From: Bacteroidota bacterium
GTDB lineage: Bacteria; Bacteroidota; Rhodothermia; Rhodothermales; UBA10348
Direction: 5' to 3'
DNA: 7,573 nt
Assembly: GCA_004356385.1 (NCBI GenBank)
Contig: SMXL01000055.1
Location: 1-7,573, forward strand
Shown here: positions 1-6,069 of the stretch, one piece after another
Position numbering within the stretch: position 1 is the first letter of the stretch
How the letters are laid out: each line of letters opens with the position of its first letter
Position numbers and translations under genes: made by a program
The notes under the pieces: generated by a model
What the model was told of the DNA's origin: nothing
The model's input: only the letters and a program-made list of their open reading frames with translations
The model's database searches: none

Positions 1-867
1 GCGTCCGGGATATGGACCGCTACCGACGGCCAGCCGCTTACCGACGAGCTTATCCAGTCGCTTCTTGCAGGCGATCTATATATTAATGTGCACACGGCAG
101 CCAACGGGGCTGGAGAAATTCGAGGCCAGGTCTACAGCAGCGCTGGTACAAGCCTCCACACCTCGCTGACCGCAGCACAGGAAACGCATGACGTTGTCAG
201 TAACGCGCTAGGAGCGGCAAACGTCGTGCTCACCGACGCTGGTGTCGCATTTAATATAACCGTAGAAGGTCTGAGCGGACCCATCGCGGCGGCGCACTTT
301 CATAACGGCCCCGCTGGTGAAGACGGAGGCATCGTACGAACTCTCACCGGCGACTTCACTGGCAATACGGCCTCCGGGTTGTGGACGGCTTCCGATGGTC
401 AGCCGCTAACCGACGAGCTTATCCAGTCGCTCCTCGCCGGCAACCTGTACCTCAACGTACACACGGCGGCCAACGGAGCCGGAGAAATACGTGGCCAAGT
501 ACACCTGAGTAGTGGTATCGGAACGGTCGTTCAGTTGGATTCGGATCAGGAGACGCACGATGTTACGAGCGATGCGTCGGGTACTGCCAGCCTTACGCTC
601 ACAGACGCCGGGGTTCCGTTTGATATTACCGTCGAAGGCCTGAGTGGCCCGATCGCGGCAGCCCATTTTCACAATGGAATCAAAGGGCTTGACGGACCCG
701 TCAGACGACCGATTTCCGACGACTTCACGGGCAACACGGCGTCCGGTTTTTGGACTGCTTCCGATACCAATCCTTTGACCGATGAACTCCTACTGGCATT
801 AATTGCGGGTGAGATGTACCTCAACGTGCACACGGCGGCCAACGGAGCAGGAGAAATTCGAGGACAG
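1..867 (+). repeat. Tandem 369-bp repeat encoding CHRD modules
   Basis: Two full units (130-498 and 499-867) and the last third of another (1-129) sit head to tail with an exact 369-bp, 123-codon period. Equivalent points fall at 88, 457 and 826. Some blocks are identical at base level: 40-62 equals 409-431. Others, such as the linker after each GEIRGQ, have diverged. This points to duplication within the gene followed by uneven drift or gene conversion. More units probably lie upstream of the window. Confidence 0.9.
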
Positions 868-1188
868 ATTCGCCCGAATGGCATTGTCGTAACGACCGTC
901 GAGCAAATGGATACCGAAATCCCCAGAGCATTCACTCTTTCCCAGAACTATCCGAATCCATTTAATCCTACAACCACCATCACCTTCTCGCTGACTCGGC
1001 CCACACATGCCGTGTTAACCGTTTATAATACCCTGGGACAAAAAATCGCCACACTGGTTGACAGCTCTTTTTCACCTGGAAATTATCTGATCAAGTTTGA
1101 TGCTCGAGCGCTCTCCAGCGGAGTATATTTATATCAGCTCGAGGCTGATGGGCAGCGGAGCATGGAACAGATGATATTGCTGAAATAG
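1..1188 (+). CDS. Secreted tandem-CHRD protein with C-terminal T9SS sorting domain (5' end outside window)
   Basis: The frame is open from base 1, so the gene begins upstream; the GTG at 88 is an internal valine codon and not a start. 395 residues are visible. They hold the end of one CHRD (chordin-type) module and two complete ones, each with an AAHFHNG core and closing on HTAANGAGEIRGQ (residues 30-43, 153-166 and 276-289). The tail from about residue 305 has NYPNPFNP at 316-323 followed by a short Ig-like beta domain ending in ILLK, which is the type A sorting signal (TIGR04183/FlgD-like) of T9SS cargo. The protein should therefore cross the inner membrane by a signal peptide lying outside the window, pass the outer membrane by T9SS, and be surface-attached or released. 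The role of CHRD domains in bacteria is not established; adhesive or structural use is a guess. A second T9SS cargo gene follows after 15 bases and is probably co-transcribed. The family call is firm; the function is open. Confidence 0.93.
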   Translation, partial: ASGIWTATDGQPLTDELIQSLLAGDLYINVHTAANGAGEIRGQVYSSAGTSLHTSLTAAQETHDVVSNALGAANVVLTDAGVAFNITVEGLSGPIAAAHFHNGPAGEDGGIVRTLTGDFTGNTASGLWTASDGQPLTDELIQSLLAGNLYLNVHTAANGAGEIRGQVHLSSGIGTVVQLDSDQETHDVTSDASGTASLTLTDAGVPFDITVEGLSGPIAAAHFHNGIKGLDGPVRRPISDDFTGNTASGFWTASDTNPLTDELLLALIAGEMYLNVHTAANGAGEIRGQIRPNGIVVTTVEQMDTEIPRAFTLSQNYPNPFNPTTTITFSLTRPTHAVLTVYNTLGQKIATLVDSSFSPGNYLIKFDARALSSGVYLYQLEADGQRSMEQMILLK

Positions 1189-1203
1189 AGGTCGCTCTCG
1201 ATC

Positions 1204-2193
1204 ATGAAGGGATTTCGACGGTTGTTTTGTCTGCTGTTTTTGATCGTAGTGTCTGCGAGCGTTGTCCGAAGATCATCTGCTCAGAATAATATCGTCCTGA
1301 CCCCTAACAAAGACAACACCTTGTATGAGAGCGCTACAGGAGCGCTCAGCAACGGAGCCGGCGAACACCTTTTTGTTGGACAAACGAATTTAGGCTTTCG
1401 ACGGAGAATCTTGTTGTCGTTCGCATTGGAGTCCGCCATCCCGAGCGGAGCGGAGATCGACAGTGTTCAACTCACACTCCATATGTCGCGAACTCCACTT
1501 GGCGCAAACGCTCGACGGGTTTCAATCCATCGGGTGCTGGCTGATTGGGGTGAGGGCTCCTCAGACGCTCTATTTAATGAAGGCTCGGGTACCGCCGCAA
1601 CACCAGACGACGCAACCTGGGTTCACACATTTTTTGATACAGCGATGTGGCAAAATTCCGGTGGTGACTTTGATAAGATTGCGAGCGCCAGTCTGCTTGT
1701 AGACCAAATAGGCACTTACACCTGGAAAACGAGTCCGAAACTGGTTGCAGACGTACGAGACTGGCTCGAAAAACCGCTGGAAAACTTCGGGTGGCTTCTT
1801 TTTGGAGACGAAGAATTTCCCCAAACAACGAAACGGTTTGACAGCCGGGAGAACCCGAATGGGGATTTCACCCCAAAACTCCACATCTACTATTCCGTGC
1901 CGACGCACATCGAGACCGAGTCCGTTCCAAGTAGTCTCCAAAGGCTCCAAAACTATCCCAATCCCTTCACGCATAAGACGACAATATCGTTCAACCTTGA
2001 TGCTCCGCAACGGGTTATACTTGAGGTCTTCGACATGTTGGGGCGGAAAGTAGCCACCCCCATGGATTCATGGCACGAGATCGGGCCTCATCCGGTCAGC
2101 TTCGACGCGGGCGATCTGCCACCCGGGATCTATTTTTATCGGCTGACCGGGTCAGACTTCCAACGATTCGCACAGATGGTCGTCTCGAGATAA
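1204..2193 (+). CDS. Secreted DNRLRE-type beta-domain protein with T9SS sorting domain
   Basis: A 329-residue protein. Residues 1-26 are a classical signal peptide: basic MKGFRR, a hydrophobic core, and cleavage after SSA before Gln27. Residues about 30-232 match the DNRLRE-type extracellular beta-sandwich family: the opening motif is D-N-T-L-Y-E at 37-42, followed by RRILLSF, a predicted strand DSVQLTLHM, a mid-domain DWGEGSSD, and a closing PKLHIYY. Residues from about 245 form a T9SS type A sorting domain, with NYPNPF at 250-255, GIYFYRL near the end and a final MVVSR. The protein is expected outside the outer membrane, like its upstream neighbour, with which it probably shares a transcript (15-bp gap). 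The ATG at 1204 is chosen because it gives the signal peptide; a purine-rich AGAGG lies about 12 bases upstream. DNRLRE domains are often found in large surface or carbohydrate-associated proteins, but no catalytic residues are apparent here, so a binding or structural role is inferred. Confidence 0.88.
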   Translation: MKGFRRLFCLLFLIVVSASVVRRSSAQNNIVLTPNKDNTLYESATGALSNGAGEHLFVGQTNLGFRRRILLSFALESAIPSGAEIDSVQLTLHMSRTPLGANARRVSIHRVLADWGEGSSDALFNEGSGTAATPDDATWVHTFFDTAMWQNSGGDFDKIASASLLVDQIGTYTWKTSPKLVADVRDWLEKPLENFGWLLFGDEEFPQTTKRFDSRENPNGDFTPKLHIYYSVPTHIETESVPSSLQRLQNYPNPFTHKTTISFNLDAPQRVILEVFDMLGRKVATPMDSWHEIGPHPVSFDAGDLPPGIYFYRLTGSDFQRFAQMVVSR

Positions 2194-2202
2194 CTCGTAG
2201 CA

Positions 2203-2246
2203 TGTTCGGACTCATCAACGTCTGGCTCGTCAGCTAGCTCCGAACA
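2203..2246 (+). terminator. Possible transcript-end hairpin after the T9SS cargo pair
   Basis: Perfect 8-bp arms TGTTCGGA (2203-2210) and TCCGAACA (2239-2246) enclose 28 bases. The loop contains a smaller CTG/CAG pairing and the palindrome AGCTAGCT. It begins ten bases after the stop codon, where a terminator would be expected. There is no run of T after it, so an intrinsic terminator is only a weak call; it could instead be a 3'-end-stabilising structure. Confidence 0.25.
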
Positions 2247-2392
2247 ACAACACGTGCCGAGAGGATTCATCTTTATTCGTCCGTACAACTGAATCATCCC
2301 TTTCTAATTGCCCTCTATTTTCTCTAATTCTAGGGAATGAATGCGGGAAGAAAGACGTCTCTTAGACAATCAGCAGAACCGGTGTCCGACGC

Positions 2393-2409
2393 AGAATTGT
2401 GACAATTCT
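2393..2409. promoter_or_regulatory. Perfect 17-bp palindrome, candidate operator
   Basis: AGAATTGT-G-ACAATTCT is a perfect inverted repeat with a single central base at 2401. This form suits a dimeric DNA-binding regulator; as RNA it could fold as a 7-bp stem with a TGA loop. It lies 154 bp before the receptor start codon. The half-site ACAATTCT recurs twice elsewhere in the window (6045-6052 inverted, and 7527-7534). The regulator is unknown. Confidence 0.4.
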
Positions 2410-2426
2410 TACATGATTCGGTGACA

Positions 2427-2441
2427 ACAGTTTGAAACTGT
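2427..2441. promoter_or_regulatory. Second perfect palindrome, 15 bp, candidate operator
   Basis: ACAGTTT-G-AAACTGT is a perfect inverted repeat centred on the G at 2434, exactly 33 bp (about three helical turns) from the centre of the preceding palindrome. It shares the central TGA and the flanking pattern A.T.TGA.A.T with that site, but not its full sequence. A pair of dimer sites on the same helix face is one reading; two small RNA hairpins in a leader is another. Confidence 0.33.
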
Positions 2442-2532
2442 AATTCGTCCAACCCGAGTTGATCCGGAGGATCTTTGCCGTTTGGACCCATTCGGTCTTG
2501 CAGATCAATAAAGCGTTTAACCGATCGTCTCC

Positions 2533-2538
2533 TATAAT
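2533..2538 (+). promoter_or_regulatory. Possible -10 box for the receptor operon
   Basis: TATAAT sits 24 bases before the TTG start codon. The overlapping TAATTTTC (2535-2542) is one base from the Bacteroidota -7 consensus TAnnTTTG. I see no good -35 or -33 partner at the right distance, so this rests on one element only. It would give a leader of roughly 15-20 bases, placing both palindromes upstream of the transcript. Confidence 0.3.
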
Positions 2539-2562
2539 TTTCGCGGAAATAATCGCGCTGCC

Positions 2563-5082
2563 TTGAACATTTCTCCTCAATCGGGATCACTCTGGATCCT
2601 TCTTATAATTCTGCTCGGTATGAGTACGTTCGCGAGGAGGACCCTCGCTCAGGAGACGGTCACGATTTCGGGAACGGTTGCTGAAGCCAAGTCCGGAGAA
2701 ACGCTACCGCATGCCAACGTGCGACTCATAGGGACAACTTTGGGCGCAGCAACGAATATCGAAGGCCACTTCGTTATTGTCGGTGTGCCGGTCGGCGTGC
2801 AAACGATCAAGGTCAGTTATCTTGGATTCCTGACAGTTGAGATGGAAATCGACACGGAAGAGCTGACCGGTCCTCTATTGATTGAACTCATTGCGGCGAC
2901 GGACGAACTCGACGAAATCCTCGTGACATCCGAGACGTATTCCATCATGAAGACTGCGGAGCACGTAAGCCGCATTACGATTTCACCCAAGGACCTGTCT
3001 GTCCTTCCGAATATTGGAGGGGTCGACATATTCAGAGCTCTCCAGCTACTACCCGGAATAAGCGGTACGAATGAGGGGTCGTCGGGTCTGTTTGTCCGCG
3101 GCGGTACTCCAGATCAGAATCTGGTCCTGCTTGACGGAATGACTGTGTACCACGTGGACCACTTTTTTGGCTTTTTCAGTGCCTTCAACGCCGATGCGAT
3201 CAAGGACGTACAGGTTTATAAAGGCGCCTTTCCAGCCAAGTACGGAGGCCGTACATCGAGTGTCATCGATTTGGCCGGAAAAACGGGCGACGTAAACCAT
3301 CTGGCAGTCGGCGCGGGTTTGAATCTCCTCAGTACAAACGCGGTGGTCGAAATCCCCCTGGGGGGAAGAGGATCGTTTCTTCTTTCGGCGCGCAGGTCAT
3401 ACACTGATATTATTCAGTCGGGCCTCTACACCAGTATATACGAATTGGTCACGGGTGAGGATATCACCTCGGAAGACGAGTCACAAGATGGTCTGGGCGG
3501 TGGGGCGGGTCAAGGAGGGGGCAGACGCGGTGGCGGAGGCGCATTGGGGGCCGGATTCAGGAATCCCCAGGAGGCGTTCGTTCAACCGGATTTCTATTTC
3601 TATGACCTGAATGGAAAACTGACATTTCGTCCGAGCGATGTCGATGTACTCTCCCTCAGTTTTTACAACGGGCAGGATCATCTCGATAAATCGCGCGATC
3701 AGTCCCGCGCCGTGACCGCCGGCGGACAAAATAGTGCCAATGTTTTTAACAGCCTGTTCGATCTCACCGAATGGGGAAATATCGGATTTAGCGGCAAGTG
3801 GTCGAGACAGTGGAACCCCCGATTTTTCTCGAATGCTCTCGTAGCCTATTCACGGTATTTCAGTGAGTTCGACCGCAACACATTCCTCGAAAGGACTGAT
3901 GCTGTGACAGACACGGTTTTGTTTGCTAGGAATTTCGGTACAATCGAAAACAATGAGGTCAATGATTTTTCTTTTCGCCTGGACAACGAATGGCAGATTT
4001 CGCAGAGAAACGAGCTTGGATTCGGTATTCAATTAACGCGAATGGACATTACGTATGACTTCGTAAGAGACGATACGCTCTCCATCCTGACCAGGGACGA
4101 CGAAGCACTCCAGGCCGCTCTCTATGCCCAAAACAGCTGGAGGCCTTCATCTCGCGTAAATGTGACTGCTGGCATTAGATCTGTCTATTACGATCAGTCA
4201 GAGAAACTGTACTTCGAGCCACGCCTTTCAGTGGGCATCGGTCTGACGGACAGGATCTCGATCAAAGGCGGATTCGGACGCTACAACCAGTTCGTCGCCC
4301 GCGTAGTGAATGAAAATGTGACGGAAGGCGCACGAGACTTTTGGCTACTTGCAGATGGAAATTCTGTGGGCGTCTCCGGCTCCACGCACTACGTGCTTGG
4401 AGCCAGTTATGAAACGGCCGATTGGCTATTCGATGCCGAGACGTATTACAAGGATATTACCGATCTCACCGAGTTTTCGCTTCGATTCCAGAGAGCCCCT
4501 ACCATCGGCCGAGGAGGCTTTGGTATTGAAGCCGACGAACTATTTTTCACAGGTGATGGCATCGCGCGCGGACTGGAATTCCTTGTGCAGAAAAAGCGTG
4601 GAAGGTATTCCGGTTGGCTTAGTTACACACTCAGCGAAATCGAACATACATTTCCCGGGCTCAACGACGGTGAGCCCTTTCCCGCCCTCCACGATCAGAG
4701 GCACGAGCTGAAACTCGTAAACAGCCTGAACATGGGAAGATGGACATTATCAGGAACCTGGATGTTTTCCACGGGCAAGCCGTACACATCGCCGGAATCA
4801 CAGTACGTCCTCACGCTGCTTGACGGCTCCGAACAAACCTATATCCATGTGGGCGGAAAGAACTCGGAACGACTACCTGCCTACCACCGACTTGACGTGG
4901 CCTTGCACTACACCATGGATGTAAAGACGTCCCGCGTTGACTTTGGCTTCTCCATCTTCAACTTGTATAACAGAACGAACGTCTGGTATAAGGAATTCGA
5001 CCTTTCGGAATCGCCTATGGTAACGACAGACGTATCATTTCTCGGTATCACACCGAACCTGTCGGTCCGAGTTGATCTTTGA
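2563..5082 (+). CDS. TonB-dependent outer-membrane receptor with carboxypeptidase-regulatory-like N-terminal domain
   Basis: An 839-residue precursor. Residues 1-29 form a signal peptide (hydrophobic LWILLIILLGM, cleavage after TLA before Gln30). Residues about 33-112 are a CarboxypepD_reg-like beta-sandwich, with the NVRLIGT and SYLGF motifs usual for this domain. DEILVTS at 117-123 looks like a TonB box. The plug follows from about 128 to 235, with LFVRGG at 176-181, LLDGM at 189-193 and YGGRTSSVIDL near its end. The rest is a beta-barrel of alternating aromatic strands. A Gly/Arg-rich insert at about 310-331 lies early in the barrel, probably in an extracellular loop. It is shorter than SusC-type receptors and is followed by a DUF4249 protein, not SusD, so it belongs to the receptor/DUF4249 class; the ligand is unknown. 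The start is TTG: the in-frame stop at 2518-2520 leaves no upstream ATG or GTG, and the next ATG (2620) would remove most of the signal peptide. No strong Shine-Dalgarno sequence is visible, which is common in this group. Confidence 0.93.
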   Translation: MNISPQSGSLWILLIILLGMSTFARRTLAQETVTISGTVAEAKSGETLPHANVRLIGTTLGAATNIEGHFVIVGVPVGVQTIKVSYLGFLTVEMEIDTEELTGPLLIELIAATDELDEILVTSETYSIMKTAEHVSRITISPKDLSVLPNIGGVDIFRALQLLPGISGTNEGSSGLFVRGGTPDQNLVLLDGMTVYHVDHFFGFFSAFNADAIKDVQVYKGAFPAKYGGRTSSVIDLAGKTGDVNHLAVGAGLNLLSTNAVVEIPLGGRGSFLLSARRSYTDIIQSGLYTSIYELVTGEDITSEDESQDGLGGGAGQGGGRRGGGGALGAGFRNPQEAFVQPDFYFYDLNGKLTFRPSDVDVLSLSFYNGQDHLDKSRDQSRAVTAGGQNSANVFNSLFDLTEWGNIGFSGKWSRQWNPRFFSNALVAYSRYFSEFDRNTFLERTDAVTDTVLFARNFGTIENNEVNDFSFRLDNEWQISQRNELGFGIQLTRMDITYDFVRDDTLSILTRDDEALQAALYAQNSWRPSSRVNVTAGIRSVYYDQSEKLYFEPRLSVGIGLTDRISIKGGFGRYNQFVARVVNENVTEGARDFWLLADGNSVGVSGSTHYVLGASYETADWLFDAETYYKDITDLTEFSLRFQRAPTIGRGGFGIEADELFFTGDGIARGLEFLVQKKRGRYSGWLSYTLSEIEHTFPGLNDGEPFPALHDQRHELKLVNSLNMGRWTLSGTWMFSTGKPYTSPESQYVLTLLDGSEQTYIHVGGKNSERLPAYHRLDVALHYTMDVKTSRVDFGFSIFNLYNRTNVWYKEFDLSESPMVTTDVSFLGITPNLSVRVDL

Positions 5083-5116
5083 CAAACGCTCTAAACCCAA
5101 ACTGGATACTGTTGTG

Positions 5117-5941
5117 AAATCCCTGATACCATTTGCACTGGGTTGTGCGCTTTTCGTCGCAGCTTGCGACACCGTCTCCGAGGGAGACGCTGAAGATTTG
5201 ATCGTTGTCGAGGCTTTCCTATTTGCCGGTGAACCGGTGGACAACATCAGATTGACGACAACGACTCCGCTCAACGAGGAGGACGCTGTCGAAATCCCTA
5301 TTGCTGACGCCCAAGTTCGATTGATCAAAGAAAGTACCGTCTACGAGCTGGTTTCGAGCGGAAGTGACGGCACCTATCAATACCCCGGCGGTGATCTAAT
5401 TGTCCAGTCCGGCGATCTGTTTCAATTGCAAATCGAATACAAGGGCATTGAGATCACGGCATTTACCGAGGTGCCTTCACCTCCGACAGGGACCGTCATG
5501 TCGACCAACCTCGTCGCTATTCCATCGATCGAAGGCAATCCAGGCGCCCTGAGAGAGTTTATCCGGAACAGGGACAATGCCCTTTCGGTGACATGGAACA
5601 ATCCAGAAAACCATCTTCATTTCGTGGCCGTCAGAAGCCCGGAAGACGATTTTCCGGATTATATCTTACCGGAGTTCATCCGAGACAGATTCCGGGGTTT
5701 CGAATTGCTCACCGAACCCACAACCACTAATTTTTTTGACATCACCCTTTTTCAATTGGAAATCGTAGGCAATTACTCTGTAACGGTTTACCGGATCAAC
5801 CAGGAGTATGCCGACCTTTATGACAGCCGCGAGCAGGATTCACGTGATCTGAACGAGCCTCTTTCCAATATTGTTGGAGGAGTCGGCGTATTTAGCGCGT
5901 TCAATGGTCAAACCACCGATTTCGAAATCGTTCGAGAGTAA
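5117..5941 (+). CDS. DUF4249-type outer-membrane lipoprotein, partner of the TonB receptor
   Basis: A 274-residue protein from the GTG at 5117. It starts MKSLIPFALGCALFVAAC, a textbook lipoprotein signal with lipobox V-A-A-C and the acylated Cys at residue 18. After it come LIVVEAFL (29-36), a beta-rich first half (an Ig-like or transthyretin-like fold is plausible) and a C-terminal NIVGGVGVF (251-259), close to the conserved NI-GG-G-F ending of DUF4249 proteins. In this family the lipoprotein is usually encoded next to a TonB-dependent receptor, as here, and is thought to act with it at the outer membrane; its biochemical role is unknown. An upstream TTG at 5072 would overlap the receptor gene by 11 bases and add 15 charged residues before the signal; I prefer GTG because it gives a normal short n-region. 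Neither start has a clear Shine-Dalgarno sequence, so translational coupling to the receptor is likely. Family assignment rests on recalled motifs and genomic context. Confidence 0.82.
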   Translation, partial: KSLIPFALGCALFVAACDTVSEGDAEDLIVVEAFLFAGEPVDNIRLTTTTPLNEEDAVEIPIADAQVRLIKESTVYELVSSGSDGTYQYPGGDLIVQSGDLFQLQIEYKGIEITAFTEVPSPPTGTVMSTNLVAIPSIEGNPGALREFIRNRDNALSVTWNNPENHLHFVAVRSPEDDFPDYILPEFIRDRFRGFELLTEPTTTNFFDITLFQLEIVGNYSVTVYRINQEYADLYDSREQDSRDLNEPLSNIVGGVGVFSAFNGQTTDFEIVRE

Positions 5942-5982
5942 GCGTTGAGGTCAAAGTCTCGAAGATTGGTTCGGCTGGAGTT

Positions 5983-6001
5983 AGCGTCCAAAAGGAACGC
6001 T
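5983..6001 (+). other. Small hairpin in the gap before the deiodinase-like gene
   Basis: AGCGTCC (5983-5989), AAAA and GGAACGCT (5994-6001) can form a stem of seven pairs with one bulged A. The 3' arm AACGCT can alternatively pair with AGCGTT at 5941-5946, immediately at the end of the lipoprotein gene. No T-run follows, so it is not a standard terminator; it may be an RNA-processing or attenuation element, or chance. Confidence 0.25.
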
Positions 6002-6056
6002 CAGGTCTCGAGGAGAATGCTGGGTTTATCCGTGGATCTCAGACAGAATTGTTGAT

Positions 6057-6063
6057 GGAGGAG
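6057..6063 (+). promoter_or_regulatory. Strong Shine-Dalgarno that fixes the start of the deiodinase-like gene
   Basis: GGAGGAG lies six bases before the ATG at 6070. It decides between that ATG and the in-frame TTG (6049) or ATG (6055) upstream, which have no such sequence and would place the acidic MEEFA ahead of the signal peptide. It is the best ribosome-binding site in the window. Confidence 0.75.
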
Positions 6064-6069
6064 TTTGCG

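Larger units (their letters stand above)
2194..2562. other. 369-bp intergenic region, likely control region of the TonB-receptor operon
   Basis: I see no convincing gene here. From left to right it contains the hairpin at 2203-2246, an AT-rich stretch with the direct repeat TCTAATT at 2303-2309 and 2323-2329 (exactly 20 bp apart), two perfect odd-centred palindromes (2393-2409 and 2427-2441), and a TATAAT box at 2533-2538. A 27-codon frame at 2341-2424 has a purine-rich AGGGA before it, but its peptide has no recognisable character. A reverse-strand frame across this region also overlaps the receptor's signal peptide and is probably spurious. Confidence 0.7.

Noticed and set aside
88..90. GTG at 88 as the start of the CHRD gene
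   Set aside because: The frame is open back to base 1 and encodes a matching part of a CHRD module, so this is an internal Val of NVHTAANG.
1570..2010. Reverse-strand 146-codon frame inside the DNRLRE-type gene
   Set aside because: It lies wholly within a well-supported gene, has no recognisable domain or signal, and is a typical antisense shadow.
2341..2424. 27-codon frame upstream of the receptor, preceded by AGGGA, as a leader peptide
   Set aside because: The peptide is charged with no regulatory codon run, and the frame is short enough to be chance; its end overlaps the first palindrome.
2330..2590. Reverse-strand 86-codon frame containing a CKNCH heme-like motif
   Set aside because: It overlaps the receptor's start and signal peptide, runs through both palindromes, starts with GTG, and has no signal peptide as a c-type cytochrome would need; one CxxCH can arise by chance.
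5072..5116. TTG at 5072 as the start of the DUF4249 lipoprotein
   Set aside because: It would overlap the receptor gene and place 15 mostly charged residues before an otherwise ideal lipoprotein signal; GTG 5117 is simpler, although TTG is not excluded.
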